Assembly: GCF_000698595.1 (NCBI RefSeq)
Contig: NZ_JFHC01000001.1
Coordinates: forward strand, 124,001 to 188,000
Length of the DNA stretch: 64,000 nt
From: Caballeronia glathei
GTDB taxonomy: Bacteria; Pseudomonadota; Gammaproteobacteria; Burkholderiales; Burkholderiaceae
Reading direction: 5' to 3'
The position numbers were made by a program, and so were the translations under genes. The notes beneath the pieces are model-generated. The model was not told the origin of the DNA, did not search any database, and saw only the letters and a program-made list of their open reading frames with translations. This document shows, in pieces, positions 27,812 through 37,352 of the stretch (its first letter is position 1; every line of letters starts with the position of its first letter).

Positions 27812-29254
27812 ATGAGCCTTAACGTCGTCACTCTCCTTTATCTCGTCGCCTCGGTGTGCTTCATCCAGGCGCTAAAGGGCTTGTCCAATCCGAAGACCGC
27901 GCGCATCGGCAACACGTTCGGCATGGCGGGCATGGCGATCGCCATCCTCACCACGCTCGCGCTGATCGTGAAGCAGGCGTCGCTGCTCGGCTCGAACCTC
28001 GGCTTCGGCCTCGGGCTGCTGTTCGCGGCGCTGATCATCGGCGGCGCGGCGGGCGCGTACATCGCGGCGAAAGTCGAGATGACCAAGATGCCGGAACTCG
28101 TCGCGGCGATGCACTCGCTGATCGGTCTCGCGGCGGTCTGCATCGCTTATGCGGTGGTGGCCGAGCCGTCCGCGTTCGGCCTTGCCGCTCCGGGCTATCC
28201 GATTCCGTACGGTAACCGCGTCGAGTTGTTCATCGGCACGTTCGTCGGCGCGATCACGTTCTCGGGTTCGGTCATCGCGTTCGGCAAGCTCTCGGGCAAG
28301 TACAAGTTCCGCCTCTTCAAGGGCGCGCCGGTCGTGTATCCGGGCCAGCACATGATCAACCTGCTGCTCGCCATCGCGATGGTCGGCTTCGGCATCATCT
28401 TCATGATGACGCAGGCGTGGCTGCCGTTCGTGATCATGACGCTGATCGCCTTCGCGCTCGGCGTGCTGATCATCATCCCGATCGGCGGCGCGGACATGCC
28501 GGTGGTCGTGTCGATGCTCAACTCGTACTCCGGGTGGGCGGCGGCGGGCATCGGCTTCTCGCTGAACAACGCGATGCTGATCATTGCCGGGTCGCTGGTG
28601 GGCTCCTCGGGCGCGATCCTGTCGTACATCATGTGCAAGGCGATGAACCGGTCGTTCTTCAACGTGATTCTCGGCGGCTTCGGCGGCGAGGCGGGCGCGG
28701 CGGCGGCGGGCGGCGAACAGGAGCAGCGTCCGGTGAAGTCGGGTTCGGCCGACGACGCCGCGTTCATGCTCGGCAACGCCGAGACCGTGGTGATCGTGCC
28801 GGGCTACGGCCTCGCGGTTGCCCGCGCGCAGCACGCGCTGAAGGAACTCACCGACAAGCTGGTCGAGAAGGGCATCGATGTGCGCTATGCGATCCACCCG
28901 GTCGCCGGGCGGATGCCGGGACACATGAACGTGCTGCTCGCGGAAGCGGAAGTGCCGTACGAACTCGTGCATGAGATGGAGGACATCAACAGCGAGTTCG
29001 GCCAGACCGACGTGGTGCTCGTGCTCGGCGCGAACGACGTGGTGAATCCGGCGGCGAAGACCGATCCGACATCGCCGATCGCGGGCATGCCGATTCTGGA
29101 AGCTTACAAGGCACGCACGATCATCGTGAACAAGCGGTCGATGGCGGCGGGCTACGCCGGTCTCGACAACGAGTTGTTCTACATGGACAAGACGATGATG
29201 GTCTTCGGCGACGCGAAGAAGGTCGTGGAAGACATGATGAAGGCGGTTGATTGA
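27812..29254 (+). CDS. pntB: NAD(P) transhydrogenase subunit beta
   Basis: A 480-residue subunit with about nine membrane helices (residues 1-260), which form the proton path with PntAB, and a C-terminal NADP(H)-binding domain III from about residue 300. The NADP-binding motif VPGYGLAVARAQHAL and the GRMPGHMNVLLAEA, GANDVVNP and KRSMAAGYAG loops are intact. It closes the operon and is followed by a strong terminator. Confidence 0.97.
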   Translation: MSLNVVTLLYLVASVCFIQALKGLSNPKTARIGNTFGMAGMAIAILTTLALIVKQASLLGSNLGFGLGLLFAALIIGGAAGAYIAAKVEMTKMPELVAAMHSLIGLAAVCIAYAVVAEPSAFGLAAPGYPIPYGNRVELFIGTFVGAITFSGSVIAFGKLSGKYKFRLFKGAPVVYPGQHMINLLLAIAMVGFGIIFMMTQAWLPFVIMTLIAFALGVLIIIPIGGADMPVVVSMLNSYSGWAAAGIGFSLNNAMLIIAGSLVGSSGAILSYIMCKAMNRSFFNVILGGFGGEAGAAAAGGEQEQRPVKSGSADDAAFMLGNAETVVIVPGYGLAVARAQHALKELTDKLVEKGIDVRYAIHPVAGRMPGHMNVLLAEAEVPYELVHEMEDINSEFGQTDVVLVLGANDVVNPAAKTDPTSPIAGMPILEAYKARTIIVNKRSMAAGYAGLDNELFYMDKTMMVFGDAKKVVEDMMKAVD

Positions 29255-29305
29255 GCCTGCGGTCCGTGTGACGCGTGACATCACGGACCGTTTCATCACG
29301 CAACG

Positions 29306-29344
29306 ACGCCAGAGCCCCGCGATTCGCGGGGCTCTGGCGTTTTC
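29306..29344 (+). terminator. Terminator of the pnt operon
   Basis: A perfect 15-bp stem (29306-29320 with 29326-29340) around GATTC, followed by a short T-run, 52 bp after pntB. Confidence 0.9.
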
Positions 29345-29353
29345 GCTTCCGGC

Positions 29354-29421
29354 GAATGGGTTGCAAGGAACGGACTGCAACGAATGGGCTGCAACGAACG
29401 GGCGCAACGAACAGGCAAAAC
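29354..29421. repeat. Imperfect 13-14 bp tandem repeat, 5 units
   Basis: Units start at 29354, 29368, 29382, 29396 and 29409, each a variant of GAACGGACTGCAAC. They lie between the pnt terminator and the promoter of the next gene. Degenerate compared with the heptanucleotide array. Confidence 0.7.
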
Positions 29422-29523
29422 GATACGCGCGCTGAACGCGCGCAGGCGTTCGCCGCAGCAAACGCCGCCGCGCCGCCCCCGCGTACAATGTCGCCTTTAT
29501 AGAACCCTTCTGGCACCGCACCC

Positions 29524-30813
29524 ATGGCTCCTCCCCTTTTCGACTGGTTTGTCCCCTGCCCGCGCGGCCTCGAAGCGCCGCTCGCCGCGGAACTCGCCGA
29601 GATCGGGGCGCGCCATCTCGGCGGGGCCGCGTTCAAGGCCGGCGCGCATGTGCCGGGCGGCGTGCACTTTCGCGGCGGCTGGGCGGCGGGCATGGCGGCG
29701 AACCTGCATTCGCGCATCGCGAGCCGCGTGCTGCTGAAAATCGCGCACGGTCCGTATCGCAACGAAAACGACATCTACGAGCTCGCCTATCAGCAGCAGT
29801 GGGAACAGTGGTTCACGCCGAACCAGACGATGCGCGTCGACATCACGGCGATCAAGTCGCCGCTGCGCAGCCTCGAGTTCGCGACGCTGCGCGTGAAGGA
29901 CGCCGTCTGCGACCGCCTGCGCGAACTGAGCGGATCGCGTCCGAGCATCGATACCGCGCAGCCCGACGTGCGCGTCTTCGCGTTCCTCACGATCAACGAA
30001 TGCACGCTCTACCTCGACACCTCCGGCGAACCGCTCTTCAAGCGCGGCTGGCGGCTCGACAAGGGCGCGGCACCGCTGCGCGAAAACCTCGCGGCGGGCA
30101 TTCTGCGCCTGACCGGCTGGACGCCCGGCACGCCGCTCTACGATCCGATGTGCGGCAGCGGCACGTTTCTCGCGGAAGCCGCGCAAGTGGCGCTTGACAT
30201 CGCGCCGGGCGTCGAGCGCCGGTTCGGCTTCGAAAAGCTGAAGCAATACGACGTGAACGCGTGGCAGAAGCTCAAGGTGGCCGCCGTCGATGCGAAACGC
30301 GCGGCGCGCGCATCGCGTGCCGACCTGCAGATTTTCGGCAGCGACATCTCCGGCGACATGCTGGAGAAGGCGCGCGCCAACCTGGATCGCGCGGGGCTGC
30401 CGGATCTGTCGCTCAAACAGCTCGACGCGCGCAACATGGTGCCGCCCGCCGATGCACCCGGCATCCTGGTCGCGAATCCGCCGTATGGCGAGCGGATCGA
30501 AGTGCGTGGGCGCGGGCCGCGCGGCGAACTCCGCGACACCGGCCGCGGCCGGCGCGAGGACGACGACGACGCGTTCACCCGCGCTCAACCCGATCCCGCC
30601 GACGCGGAATTCTTCGTCTCGTTCGGCAATGCGCTCAAGCAGCGCTTTCCCGGCTGGCGCGCCTACGTCTTGACGTCTGACCGCAAGCTGCCGGGCCTCA
30701 TGCGCCTGCGCGAGTCGACGAAAACGCCGCTTTTCAACGGCGCGCTCGAATGCCGGCTGTTCCGCTTCGACCTGGTCGCGGGCAGCGTGCGCAACCGCCC
30801 GACGAGCGAGTGA
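29524..30813 (+). CDS. THUMP-domain class I RNA methyltransferase (RlmL-like)
   Basis: A 429-residue SAM-dependent methyltransferase matching the N-terminal half of E. coli RlmKL, which makes m2G2445 in 23S rRNA. An N-terminal THUMP region (about residues 1-165, FDWFVPCPRGLEAPLAAELAE) precedes the Rossmann domain with DPMCGSGTFLAEAA near residue 206 and the catalytic NPPYGER near residue 317. An Arg/Gly/Asp-rich insertion follows the catalytic loop. The RlmK half is absent here. A TACAAT-type -10 lies about 40 bp upstream. The rRNA target is inferred from the family. Confidence 0.88.
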   Translation: MAPPLFDWFVPCPRGLEAPLAAELAEIGARHLGGAAFKAGAHVPGGVHFRGGWAAGMAANLHSRIASRVLLKIAHGPYRNENDIYELAYQQQWEQWFTPNQTMRVDITAIKSPLRSLEFATLRVKDAVCDRLRELSGSRPSIDTAQPDVRVFAFLTINECTLYLDTSGEPLFKRGWRLDKGAAPLRENLAAGILRLTGWTPGTPLYDPMCGSGTFLAEAAQVALDIAPGVERRFGFEKLKQYDVNAWQKLKVAAVDAKRAARASRADLQIFGSDISGDMLEKARANLDRAGLPDLSLKQLDARNMVPPADAPGILVANPPYGERIEVRGRGPRGELRDTGRGRREDDDDAFTRAQPDPADAEFFVSFGNALKQRFPGWRAYVLTSDRKLPGLMRLRESTKTPLFNGALECRLFRFDLVAGSVRNRPTSE

Positions 30814-30907
30814 TTCCGGCGAACCGCTGAGCGGCGGCGTGCCCCGGGCCACCGCGCGGGGCACGCCGAGGCGCCCGCCATTCAATGACGGGCGCTACAA
30901 TCGCTGC

Positions 30908-32308
30908 ATGAACTCACACACCGATCCCGCCCGGCCGATTGCCGTCGACGTCTACCGTGCCCGCCGCGCGCGCGTTCTCGCGGCGTTGCGCGAGTCGGGC
31001 GGCGGCGTCGCGATCCTGCCGACCGCACCGGAAGTCCTGCGCAACCGCGACGCCGACTATCCGTTTCGCCACGACAGCTACTTCTATTACCTGACGGGCT
31101 TCACCGAACCCGAGGCGACGCTCGTGCTCGACGCCGACGCGAAGAATGGCCAGTCGTCGATCCTGTTCTGCCGCGAGAAGAACGCCGAACGCGAAACGTG
31201 GGATGGCTTCCGCTACGGCCCCGAAGGCGCCCGCGACGCGTTCGGCTTCGACGCCGCGTTTCCCATCGACGCGCTCGACGAGCACATGCCGCGCCTCATC
31301 GCCGACGCGCCCGCGCTGCACTACGCGCTCGGCACGTCGGCGGAACTCGACGAGAACGTGCGCCGTTGGCTGTCCGCCGTGCGCGCGCAGGGGCGCAACG
31401 GGGTGCGCGCGCCGTCGAGGGCGCAACACCTGCTGCCGCTTCTCGACGAGATGCGCGTGATCAAGGACGCCCACGAAACCGCGATCATGCGCCGCGCGGC
31501 GTCGATTTCGGCCGAAGCGCACCGCCGCGCGATGCATGCGTGCCGACCGGGCATGCGCGAGTACGAGCTCGAAGCCGAACTGCTGTACACGTTCCGCCGC
31601 CACGGCGCGCAGGCGCCCGCCTACGGGTCGATCGTCGCCACCGGCGCGAACGCCTGCGTGCTGCACTATCCGGCGGGCAACGCGATCATTCAGGAAGGCG
31701 ACCTGATCCTGATCGACGCCGCATGCGAGCTCGACGGCTATGCCTCGGACATCACCCGCACGTTCCCCGCGAGCGGCCGCTTCACGGCCGCGCAGCGCGA
31801 ACTCTACGACATCGTGCTCGCCGCGCAGACCGCGGCCGTCGACGCGACGCGCGCGGGCGCGAGCTTCGACGCGCCGCATCAGGCCGCGCTGCGGGTGCTG
31901 TCGCAGGGTCTGCTGGATACGGGCATCGTCGACCAGCAGAAGTTCGCGACCGTCGACGACGTGATCGCCCAGCGCGCCTACCTGCCCTTCTACATGCATC
32001 GCACGGGGCACTGGATCGGCATGGACGTGCACGACGCGGGCGACTACCGCGACGCCGGCGGCCCGCTCGACGGCGAGGGCGCGCGGCCGTGGCGCACGCT
32101 CGAGGCGGGCATGGCGCTGACCGTCGAGCCGGGCCTCTACGTGCGCCCCGCCGACGGCGTCCCGGAGCGCTACTGGAACATCGGCATCCGCATCGAGGAC
32201 GACGCGATCGTCACGCCCGCGGGCTGTGAGCTGATCACGCGCGAAGTGCCGGTCGGCGCCGATGAGATCGAAGCGCTGATGCGCTCGCCGGACACCAATC
32301 GACCATGA
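30908..32308 (+). CDS. pepP: Aminopeptidase P
   Basis: A 466-residue metallopeptidase that removes N-terminal residues preceding proline. After the N-terminal domain comes the pita-bread fold, with metal ligands in LIDAACELDGYASDITRTFP, RTGHWIGMDVHDAGDYRD, MALTVEPGLYV and IRIEDDAIV. The start is the ATG at 30908, directly after a TACAAT (30896-30901) that may be its -10 box; a 7-bp inverted repeat GCGCCCG / CGGGCGC sits immediately upstream of that. It overlaps the ubiH-type gene by 4 bases, the same pepP-ubiH coupling as in E. coli. Confidence 0.95.
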   Translation: MNSHTDPARPIAVDVYRARRARVLAALRESGGGVAILPTAPEVLRNRDADYPFRHDSYFYYLTGFTEPEATLVLDADAKNGQSSILFCREKNAERETWDGFRYGPEGARDAFGFDAAFPIDALDEHMPRLIADAPALHYALGTSAELDENVRRWLSAVRAQGRNGVRAPSRAQHLLPLLDEMRVIKDAHETAIMRRAASISAEAHRRAMHACRPGMREYELEAELLYTFRRHGAQAPAYGSIVATGANACVLHYPAGNAIIQEGDLILIDAACELDGYASDITRTFPASGRFTAAQRELYDIVLAAQTAAVDATRAGASFDAPHQAALRVLSQGLLDTGIVDQQKFATVDDVIAQRAYLPFYMHRTGHWIGMDVHDAGDYRDAGGPLDGEGARPWRTLEAGMALTVEPGLYVRPADGVPERYWNIGIRIEDDAIVTPAGCELITREVPVGADEIEALMRSPDTNRP

Positions 32309-33477
32309 ACGAAACGACCACCGGACAATTCGACTTCGACATCGCGATCGTCGGCGCGGGCCCGGTAGGACTCGCGCTCGCGGGCTGGCTCATGCGGCGC
32401 AGCGCGACCTCGCGGCTTTCCGTTGCGCTGATCGACGCCCGCACGCCGGACGTGGCGCTGACCGATCCGCGCGCGCTCGCGCTGTCGCACGGCAGCCGCA
32501 TGATGCTCGAGCCGCTCGGCTTTCCCGCCGACGCCACGCCGATCCGGCGCATCCACGTCTCGCAGCGCGGGCACTTCGGGCGCACGCTGATCGAACACGA
32601 CGAGCACGAACTGCCTGCGCTCGGCTACGTGGTCCGCTACGGCTCGCTCGTGAGCACACTCGCGAAGGCGGTGCGCGAAACCGCCGTGCACTGGTTCACC
32701 GAAACCACCGCGCTCGCGCCGATGCAGGATCACGAAGGCGTCACGCTGCCCCTCCAGTCCGCGAGCGGCGAGCGCACTTTGCGCGCGCGCGTCCTCGTGA
32801 ACGCCGAAGGCGGTTTGTATCAGGACACCCGCGAACACGCCCGCGACTACGGCCAGACGGCGATCGTCGGGACGGTCAGCGTGTCGGCGCCGCAGCCGAA
32901 CGTCGCGTGGGAGCGCTTCACGCGCGAAGGCCCGATCGCGCTGCTGCCGTGCGGCGGCGCGCGCCATGCGGACTACTCGCTCGTCTGGTGCTGCACGCCC
33001 GGCGAGGCCGCACGCCGCGCGCAGCTTCCCGACGACGCGCTGCTCGCGGAACTCGGCGCGGCGTTCGGCGAGCGCATGGGCCGCTTCACGCACATCAAGG
33101 GGCGCGCCACCTTCGCGCTCGGCCTGAATGCGCTTCATGCGCTCGTCGACCGGCGCGCGGTCGCGATCGGCAACGCGGCGCAGACGCTGCACCCGGTCGC
33201 GGGACAGGGGCTCAACCTCGGCCTGCGCGACGCGCACGCCCTTGGCGACGCGCTCTCGCTCCACGGCGCGACGACGCCCGCCCTTTCGCACTTCGCGCAG
33301 CGCCGCGCGCTCGACCGCCGTCTGACGATTGGCGCCACCGACACGCTCGCGCGCGTCTTCACCCTCGACTTTGCGCCGCTCGCCGCCATCCGCGGCCTCG
33401 CGCTCACTGCGCTGGAATTCGTGCCGCCGGTGAAGACCGCGCTCGCGCGGCAGATGATGTTCGGACAGCGGCGCTAA
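32305..33477 (+). CDS. ubiH: UbiH-family FAD-dependent hydroxylase
   Basis: A 390-residue flavoprotein monooxygenase of ubiquinone synthesis. The FAD dinucleotide-binding motif VGAGPVGLALAGWL lies near residue 17, the middle motif is partly changed to VNAEGGLY, and the second FAD motif AIGNAAQTLHPVAGQGLNLGLRD lies near residue 290. The position after pepP supports UbiH over UbiF or UbiI, but the three hydroxylases are hard to separate by eye. Start and pepP stop share ATGA. Confidence 0.88.
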   Translation: MNETTTGQFDFDIAIVGAGPVGLALAGWLMRRSATSRLSVALIDARTPDVALTDPRALALSHGSRMMLEPLGFPADATPIRRIHVSQRGHFGRTLIEHDEHELPALGYVVRYGSLVSTLAKAVRETAVHWFTETTALAPMQDHEGVTLPLQSASGERTLRARVLVNAEGGLYQDTREHARDYGQTAIVGTVSVSAPQPNVAWERFTREGPIALLPCGGARHADYSLVWCCTPGEAARRAQLPDDALLAELGAAFGERMGRFTHIKGRATFALGLNALHALVDRRAVAIGNAAQTLHPVAGQGLNLGLRDAHALGDALSLHGATTPALSHFAQRRALDRRLTIGATDTLARVFTLDFAPLAAIRGLALTALEFVPPVKTALARQMMFGQRR

Positions 33478-33534
33478 AGCACGCGCAAACGTTCGAAAAG
33501 CGCCATTTGTCTGGGCGAACGGGCGACTTATCCT

Positions 33535-33558
33535 CTATGAACGGCGTGACTTTCATAG
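33535..33558. promoter_or_regulatory. Inverted repeat upstream of dusB-fis
   Basis: CTATGAA (33535-33541) and TTCATAG (33552-33558) form a perfect 7-bp inverted repeat in the AT-richer 197-bp spacer before dusB. The downstream part holds several TTAAAT/TAAAAT stretches suited to a promoter, including TAAAA-N6-TTTTA around 33612-33627. A regulator site is plausible. Confidence 0.4.
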
Positions 33559-33674
33559 AAGATTTAAAGACTTGCACGCGATTGCACTTAAATTCAGCAG
33601 CCCGTTCGCGTTAAAATACGCGTTTTACTTCAGCGTTTTCGCATCCGCGGCCCAAGGCGGATGCCTCGAGCTTT

Positions 33675-34772
33675 ATGCCCAGCATCGGTTCACACGTCCT
33701 TCGCAACAACCTGTTCGTCGCCCCGATGGCGGGCGTCACCGACCGCCCGTTCCGGCAGTTGTGCAAGCGCATGGGCGCGGGCTATGCGGTGTCGGAGATG
33801 GTCGCGTCGAACGCGCAGTTGTGGAAGAGCGAAAAGACCATGCGCCGCGCGAACCACGCCGGCGAAGTCGAGCCGATCTCGGTGCAGATCGCGGGCGCCG
33901 ATCCGCAGATGCTCGCCGAGGCCGCGCGCCACAACGTGGCGAACGGCGCGCAGATCATCGACATCAACATGGGCTGTCCCGCGAAGAAGGTCTGCAACGT
34001 CGCGGCCGGTTCCGCGCTCCTGCAGAACGAGGCGCTCGTCGCGCAGATCGTCGAGGCGGTCGTGCAGGCGGTCGGCATCGGGCCCGACGCGGTGCCCGTC
34101 ACGCTGAAGATCCGCACCGGCTGGAATCGCGAGAACAAGAACGCGCTCACCATCGCGCGCATCGCCGAGAACGCGGGCATTTCGATGCTCACCGTCCACG
34201 GCCGCACCCGCGCCGACCTGTATAAAGGCGACGCGGAGTACGAAACCATCGCGGCGGTGAAGGCGTCGGTGAAGATCCCGGTGGTCGCGAACGGCGACAT
34301 CACCACGCCCGAAAAGGCGCGCGAGGTGCTGGCCGCAACCGGCGCCGATGCGATCATGATCGGCCGCGCGGCGCAGGGGCGCCCGTGGCTCTTCCGCGAG
34401 ATCGAGCATTTCCTCCAGACCGGTGAGCATCTGCCGGCGCCGCGCATCGACGAGATCCAGCAGGTCATGAACGAGCACCTCGAGGATCACTACGCCTTCT
34501 ACGGAGAATTCACGGGCGTACGTACTGCGCGCAAGCACATCGGCTGGTACACTCGCGGCCTTTCCGGCGCCGGCACGTTCAGGCACCGGATGAATACGCT
34601 GGACTCAACACGAGAACAATTGCTCGCCGTAAACGAATTCTTCGACGCTCAAAAGGCGCTGTCCGACCGTCTCGTCTACGTGGACGACGCCGACGAAAAC
34701 GGCGAACCGGAAGGACCCGGGGAAGAAGAATCGTGCGGTGCGCATGACAACACAGACCGACTAGCCGCATGA
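33675..34772 (+). CDS. dusB: tRNA-dihydrouridine synthase B
   Basis: A 365-residue FMN enzyme that reduces uridine to dihydrouridine in tRNA. The TIM barrel starts NNLFVAPMAGVTDRPFRQL, and the catalytic cysteine is the second Cys of INMGCPAKKVCN near residue 108. The FMN/tRNA-binding TVHGRTRADLYKG and MIGRAAQGRPWLFREI are present. The C-terminus has an acidic extension (DDADENGEPEGPGEEE). It overlaps fis by 4 bases, the conserved dusB-fis operon. Confidence 0.96.
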   Translation: MPSIGSHVLRNNLFVAPMAGVTDRPFRQLCKRMGAGYAVSEMVASNAQLWKSEKTMRRANHAGEVEPISVQIAGADPQMLAEAARHNVANGAQIIDINMGCPAKKVCNVAAGSALLQNEALVAQIVEAVVQAVGIGPDAVPVTLKIRTGWNRENKNALTIARIAENAGISMLTVHGRTRADLYKGDAEYETIAAVKASVKIPVVANGDITTPEKAREVLAATGADAIMIGRAAQGRPWLFREIEHFLQTGEHLPAPRIDEIQQVMNEHLEDHYAFYGEFTGVRTARKHIGWYTRGLSGAGTFRHRMNTLDSTREQLLAVNEFFDAQKALSDRLVYVDDADENGEPEGPGEEESCGAHDNTDRLAA

Positions 34773-35002
34773 GCAGACATAACATTGAACAATGCGTCCG
34801 CCAGAGCCTGGACAACTACTTTCAGGATCTGGACGGCTCCAATCCGCACGACGTCTACGACATGGTGATCTCGTGCGTGGAAAAACCGATGCTCGAAGTA
34901 GTGCTCGAGCAGGCGGGCGGCAATCAGTCGCTCGCGGCCGAGTATCTCGGCATCAACCGCAACACGCTGCGCAAGAAGCTGCAACAGCACGGATTGATTT
35001 GA
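34769..35002 (+). CDS. fis: Fis nucleoid-associated DNA-binding protein
   Basis: A 77-residue Fis protein, shorter at the N-terminus than the 98-residue E. coli form, as usual in betaproteobacteria. The C-terminal helix-turn-helix [21 protein letters not shown] (about residues 51-71) is nearly identical to the enterobacterial one. Fis bends DNA, shapes the nucleoid and activates rRNA promoters in fast growth. Translation is coupled to dusB by ATGA overlap; control is most likely through the dusB promoter. Confidence 0.95.
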   Translation: MSRHNIEQCVRQSLDNYFQDLDGSNPHDVYDMVISCVEKPMLEVVLEQAGGNQSLAAEYLGINRNTLRKKLQQHGLI

Positions 35003-35060
35003 TTCTCCGGCCCGTCGCGACGGTCCGACCTGTACATATACTTCGGTTTCAGCCTTCATC

Positions 35061-36626
35061 ATGATCAAGCAAGCGCTCATTTCCGTTTCCGACAAGTCCG
35101 GCATCGTCGATTTTGCGAAATCGCTGTCGGACCTCGGCGTCAAGATCCTGTCGACCGGCGGCACGGCAAAGCTGCTTGCCGACTCGGGTCTCGACGTCAC
35201 CGAAGTCGCCGATTACACCGGTTTCCCGGAAATGCTCGACGGCCGCGTGAAGACGCTGCATCCGAAGGTGCACGGCGGCATCCTCGCGCGCCGCGACCTG
35301 CCCGAGCACATGGCCGCGCTGGAGCAGCACGGCATTCCGACCATCGACCTGCTCGTCGTGAACCTGTATCCGTTCGTGCAGACGGTGTCGAAGGCGGAGT
35401 GCTCGCTGGAAGACGCGATCGAGAACATCGACATCGGCGGCCCGACGATGCTGCGCTCGGCGGCGAAGAATCACCGCGACGTGACGGTGGTCGTCGATCC
35501 CGCCGACTACGCGACCGTGCTCGACGAAATGCGCGCGAACGGCAACAAGGTCGGCTATGCCACGAATTTCCGGCTTGCCACGAAGGTCTTCGCGCACACC
35601 GCGCAATACGACGGCGCGATCACGAACTACCTGACGAGCCTCACGGAAGAACTTCAGCACGCGAGCCGCAACACCTATCCGGCCACGTTCAACCTCGCGT
35701 TCAACAAGGTGCAGGACCTGCGCTACGGCGAAAACCCGCATCAGAGCGCGGCGTTCTATCGCGATCTCACGACGCCCGCGGGCGCGCTCGCGAACTACCG
35801 GCAATTGCAGGGCAAGGAGCTGTCGTACAACAACATCGCCGATTCGGACGCCGCATGGGAATGCGTGAAGACGTTCGATTCGCCCGCCTGCGTGATCATC
35901 AAGCACGCGAATCCGTGCGGCGTGGCGATCGGCGCGAATGCCCACGAGGCGTACTCGAAGGCTTTCCAGACCGATCCGACCTCGGCGTTCGGCGGGATCA
36001 TCGCGTTCAACCGCGAAGTCGACGAATCCGCGGCGCAGGCCGTGGCGAAGCAGTTCGTCGAAGTGCTGATCGCGCCGTCGTTCAGCGAGGCCGCGAAGCA
36101 GGTCTTCGCCGCCAAGCAGAACGTGCGCCTGCTGCAGATCGCCCTCGGCGACGGCCACAACGCGTTCGACCTGAAGCGCGTCGGCGGCGGCCTGCTCGTG
36201 CAGTCGCTCGATTCGAAGAACGTGCAGCCGCATGAACTGCGCGTCGTGACCAGGCGCCATCCGACGCCGAAGGAAATGGACGACCTGATGTTCGCGTGGC
36301 GCGTCGCGAAGTATGTGAAGTCGAACGCGATCGTGTTCTGCGGCGGCGGCATGACGCTCGGCGTCGGCGCGGGGCAGATGAGCCGCGTCGATTCCGCCCG
36401 CATCGCGAGCATCAAGGCGCAGAACGCGGGCCTCACGCTTACCGGGTCGGCGGTGGCGTCGGACGCGTTCTTCCCGTTCCGCGACGGCCTCGACGTCGTG
36501 GTGAACGCAGGCGCGAGCTGCGTGATCCAGCCGGGCGGCTCGATGCGCGACGACGAAGTGGTCGCGGCAGCCGACGAGCACAACGTCGCGATGATCCTGA
36601 CCGGCACGCGTCACTTCAGACATTGA
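35061..36626 (+). CDS. purH: Bifunctional AICAR formyltransferase / IMP cyclohydrolase
   Basis: A 521-residue enzyme for the last two steps of purine synthesis. The N-terminal MGS-like cyclohydrolase domain (residues 1-about 195) contains STGGTAKLL and [18 protein letters not shown]. The C-terminal transformylase domain has [13 protein letters not shown] and the catalytic [11 protein letters not shown]. It follows fis by 58 bp and precedes ruvC. Confidence 0.97.
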   Translation: MIKQALISVSDKSGIVDFAKSLSDLGVKILSTGGTAKLLADSGLDVTEVADYTGFPEMLDGRVKTLHPKVHGGILARRDLPEHMAALEQHGIPTIDLLVVNLYPFVQTVSKAECSLEDAIENIDIGGPTMLRSAAKNHRDVTVVVDPADYATVLDEMRANGNKVGYATNFRLATKVFAHTAQYDGAITNYLTSLTEELQHASRNTYPATFNLAFNKVQDLRYGENPHQSAAFYRDLTTPAGALANYRQLQGKELSYNNIADSDAAWECVKTFDSPACVIIKHANPCGVAIGANAHEAYSKAFQTDPTSAFGGIIAFNREVDESAAQAVAKQFVEVLIAPSFSEAAKQVFAAKQNVRLLQIALGDGHNAFDLKRVGGGLLVQSLDSKNVQPHELRVVTRRHPTPKEMDDLMFAWRVAKYVKSNAIVFCGGGMTLGVGAGQMSRVDSARIASIKAQNAGLTLTGSAVASDAFFPFRDGLDVVVNAGASCVIQPGGSMRDDEVVAAADEHNVAMILTGTRHFRH

Positions 36627-36643
36627 GCCTCGTGTTCCCGCGT

Positions 36644-36670
36644 CGCGCTGGCCGGGGGTTTGCCAGCGCG
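36644..36670 (+). other. Stem-loop after purH
   Basis: Perfect 9-bp stem CGCGCTGGC / GCCAGCGCG around CGGGGGTTT, starting 18 bp after the purH stop. There is no T-run, so it is an RNA-stabilising or Rho-related structure rather than a clear intrinsic terminator. Confidence 0.6.
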
Positions 36671-36717
36671 GCCCGCCGGCATTGCCCTGTCCGGGGCGAA
36701 GCTAATAGACTAGCGCC

Positions 36718-36792
36718 ATGCCAGGTTTCCAGAGACCCGTAGTGCGCGACCCGACAACCCCGACCCGCCTCCGAATTCAAGCGACGCCATGA
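36718..36792 (+). CDS. Possible 24-residue leader ORF coupled to ruvC
   Basis: An ATG-to-TGA frame ([19 protein letters not shown]...) whose stop codon overlaps the ruvC ATG by ATGA. The overlap would couple ruvC translation to it, but there is no clear ribosome-binding site and the peptide is Pro/Arg-rich, so chance is quite possible. Confidence 0.25.
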   Translation: MPGFQRPVVRDPTTPTRLRIQATP

Positions 36793-37331
36793 GAATCCTC
36801 GGCATAGACCCGGGCCTGCGCGTCACCGGCTTCGGCGTCATCGACAAGACCGGCCACACCCTCACCTACGTGACGAGCGGCGTCATCAAGACCGCTGACG
36901 CCGACCTGCCTTCACGCCTCAACACCATCTTCGACGGCATCTCGACGCTCGTGAAACAGCACGGCCCGGACCAGTCGGCGATCGAGAAGGTGTTCGTCAA
37001 CGTGAATCCGCAATCGACGCTCCTGCTCGGCCAGGCGCGCGGCGCCGCCATTTGCGGGCTGGTGGCGAGCGGCGTCCCGGTTTCCGAGTACACCGCGCTG
37101 CAATTGAAACAGGCGGTTGTCGGCTATGGGCGCGCCACCAAGGAACAGATGCAGCAGATGGTCGTGCGCCTGCTCGGACTCTCCGGCGTGCCGGGCACGG
37201 ACGCCGCCGACGCGCTCGGCATGGCAATCTGCCACGCGCACGGCGGCGGCGGGCTCGCGACACTCGGCGGCATCGCGCCGTCGCTTGCAAAGAAGGGCTT
37301 GCGCGTGCGGCGCGGCCGCCTCATCGGCTAA
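36789..37331 (+). CDS. ruvC: Holliday junction resolvase RuvC
   Basis: A 180-residue endonuclease that cuts Holliday junctions symmetrically during recombination. The acidic catalytic residues are D7 in [11 protein letters not shown], a Glu in [10 protein letters not shown] near residue 63 and the Asp pair in [16 protein letters not shown] near residue 140. It is followed by ruvA (21 bp) and ruvB, as in many proteobacteria. Confidence 0.97.
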   Translation: MRILGIDPGLRVTGFGVIDKTGHTLTYVTSGVIKTADADLPSRLNTIFDGISTLVKQHGPDQSAIEKVFVNVNPQSTLLLGQARGAAICGLVASGVPVSEYTALQLKQAVVGYGRATKEQMQQMVVRLLGLSGVPGTDAADALGMAICHAHGGGGLATLGGIAPSLAKKGLRVRRGRLIG

Positions 37332-37352
37332 CAACATACAAAGCATCTCACC

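Noticed and set aside
27872..29521. A 549-codon minus-strand frame
   Set aside because: Antisense to pntB; composition artefact.
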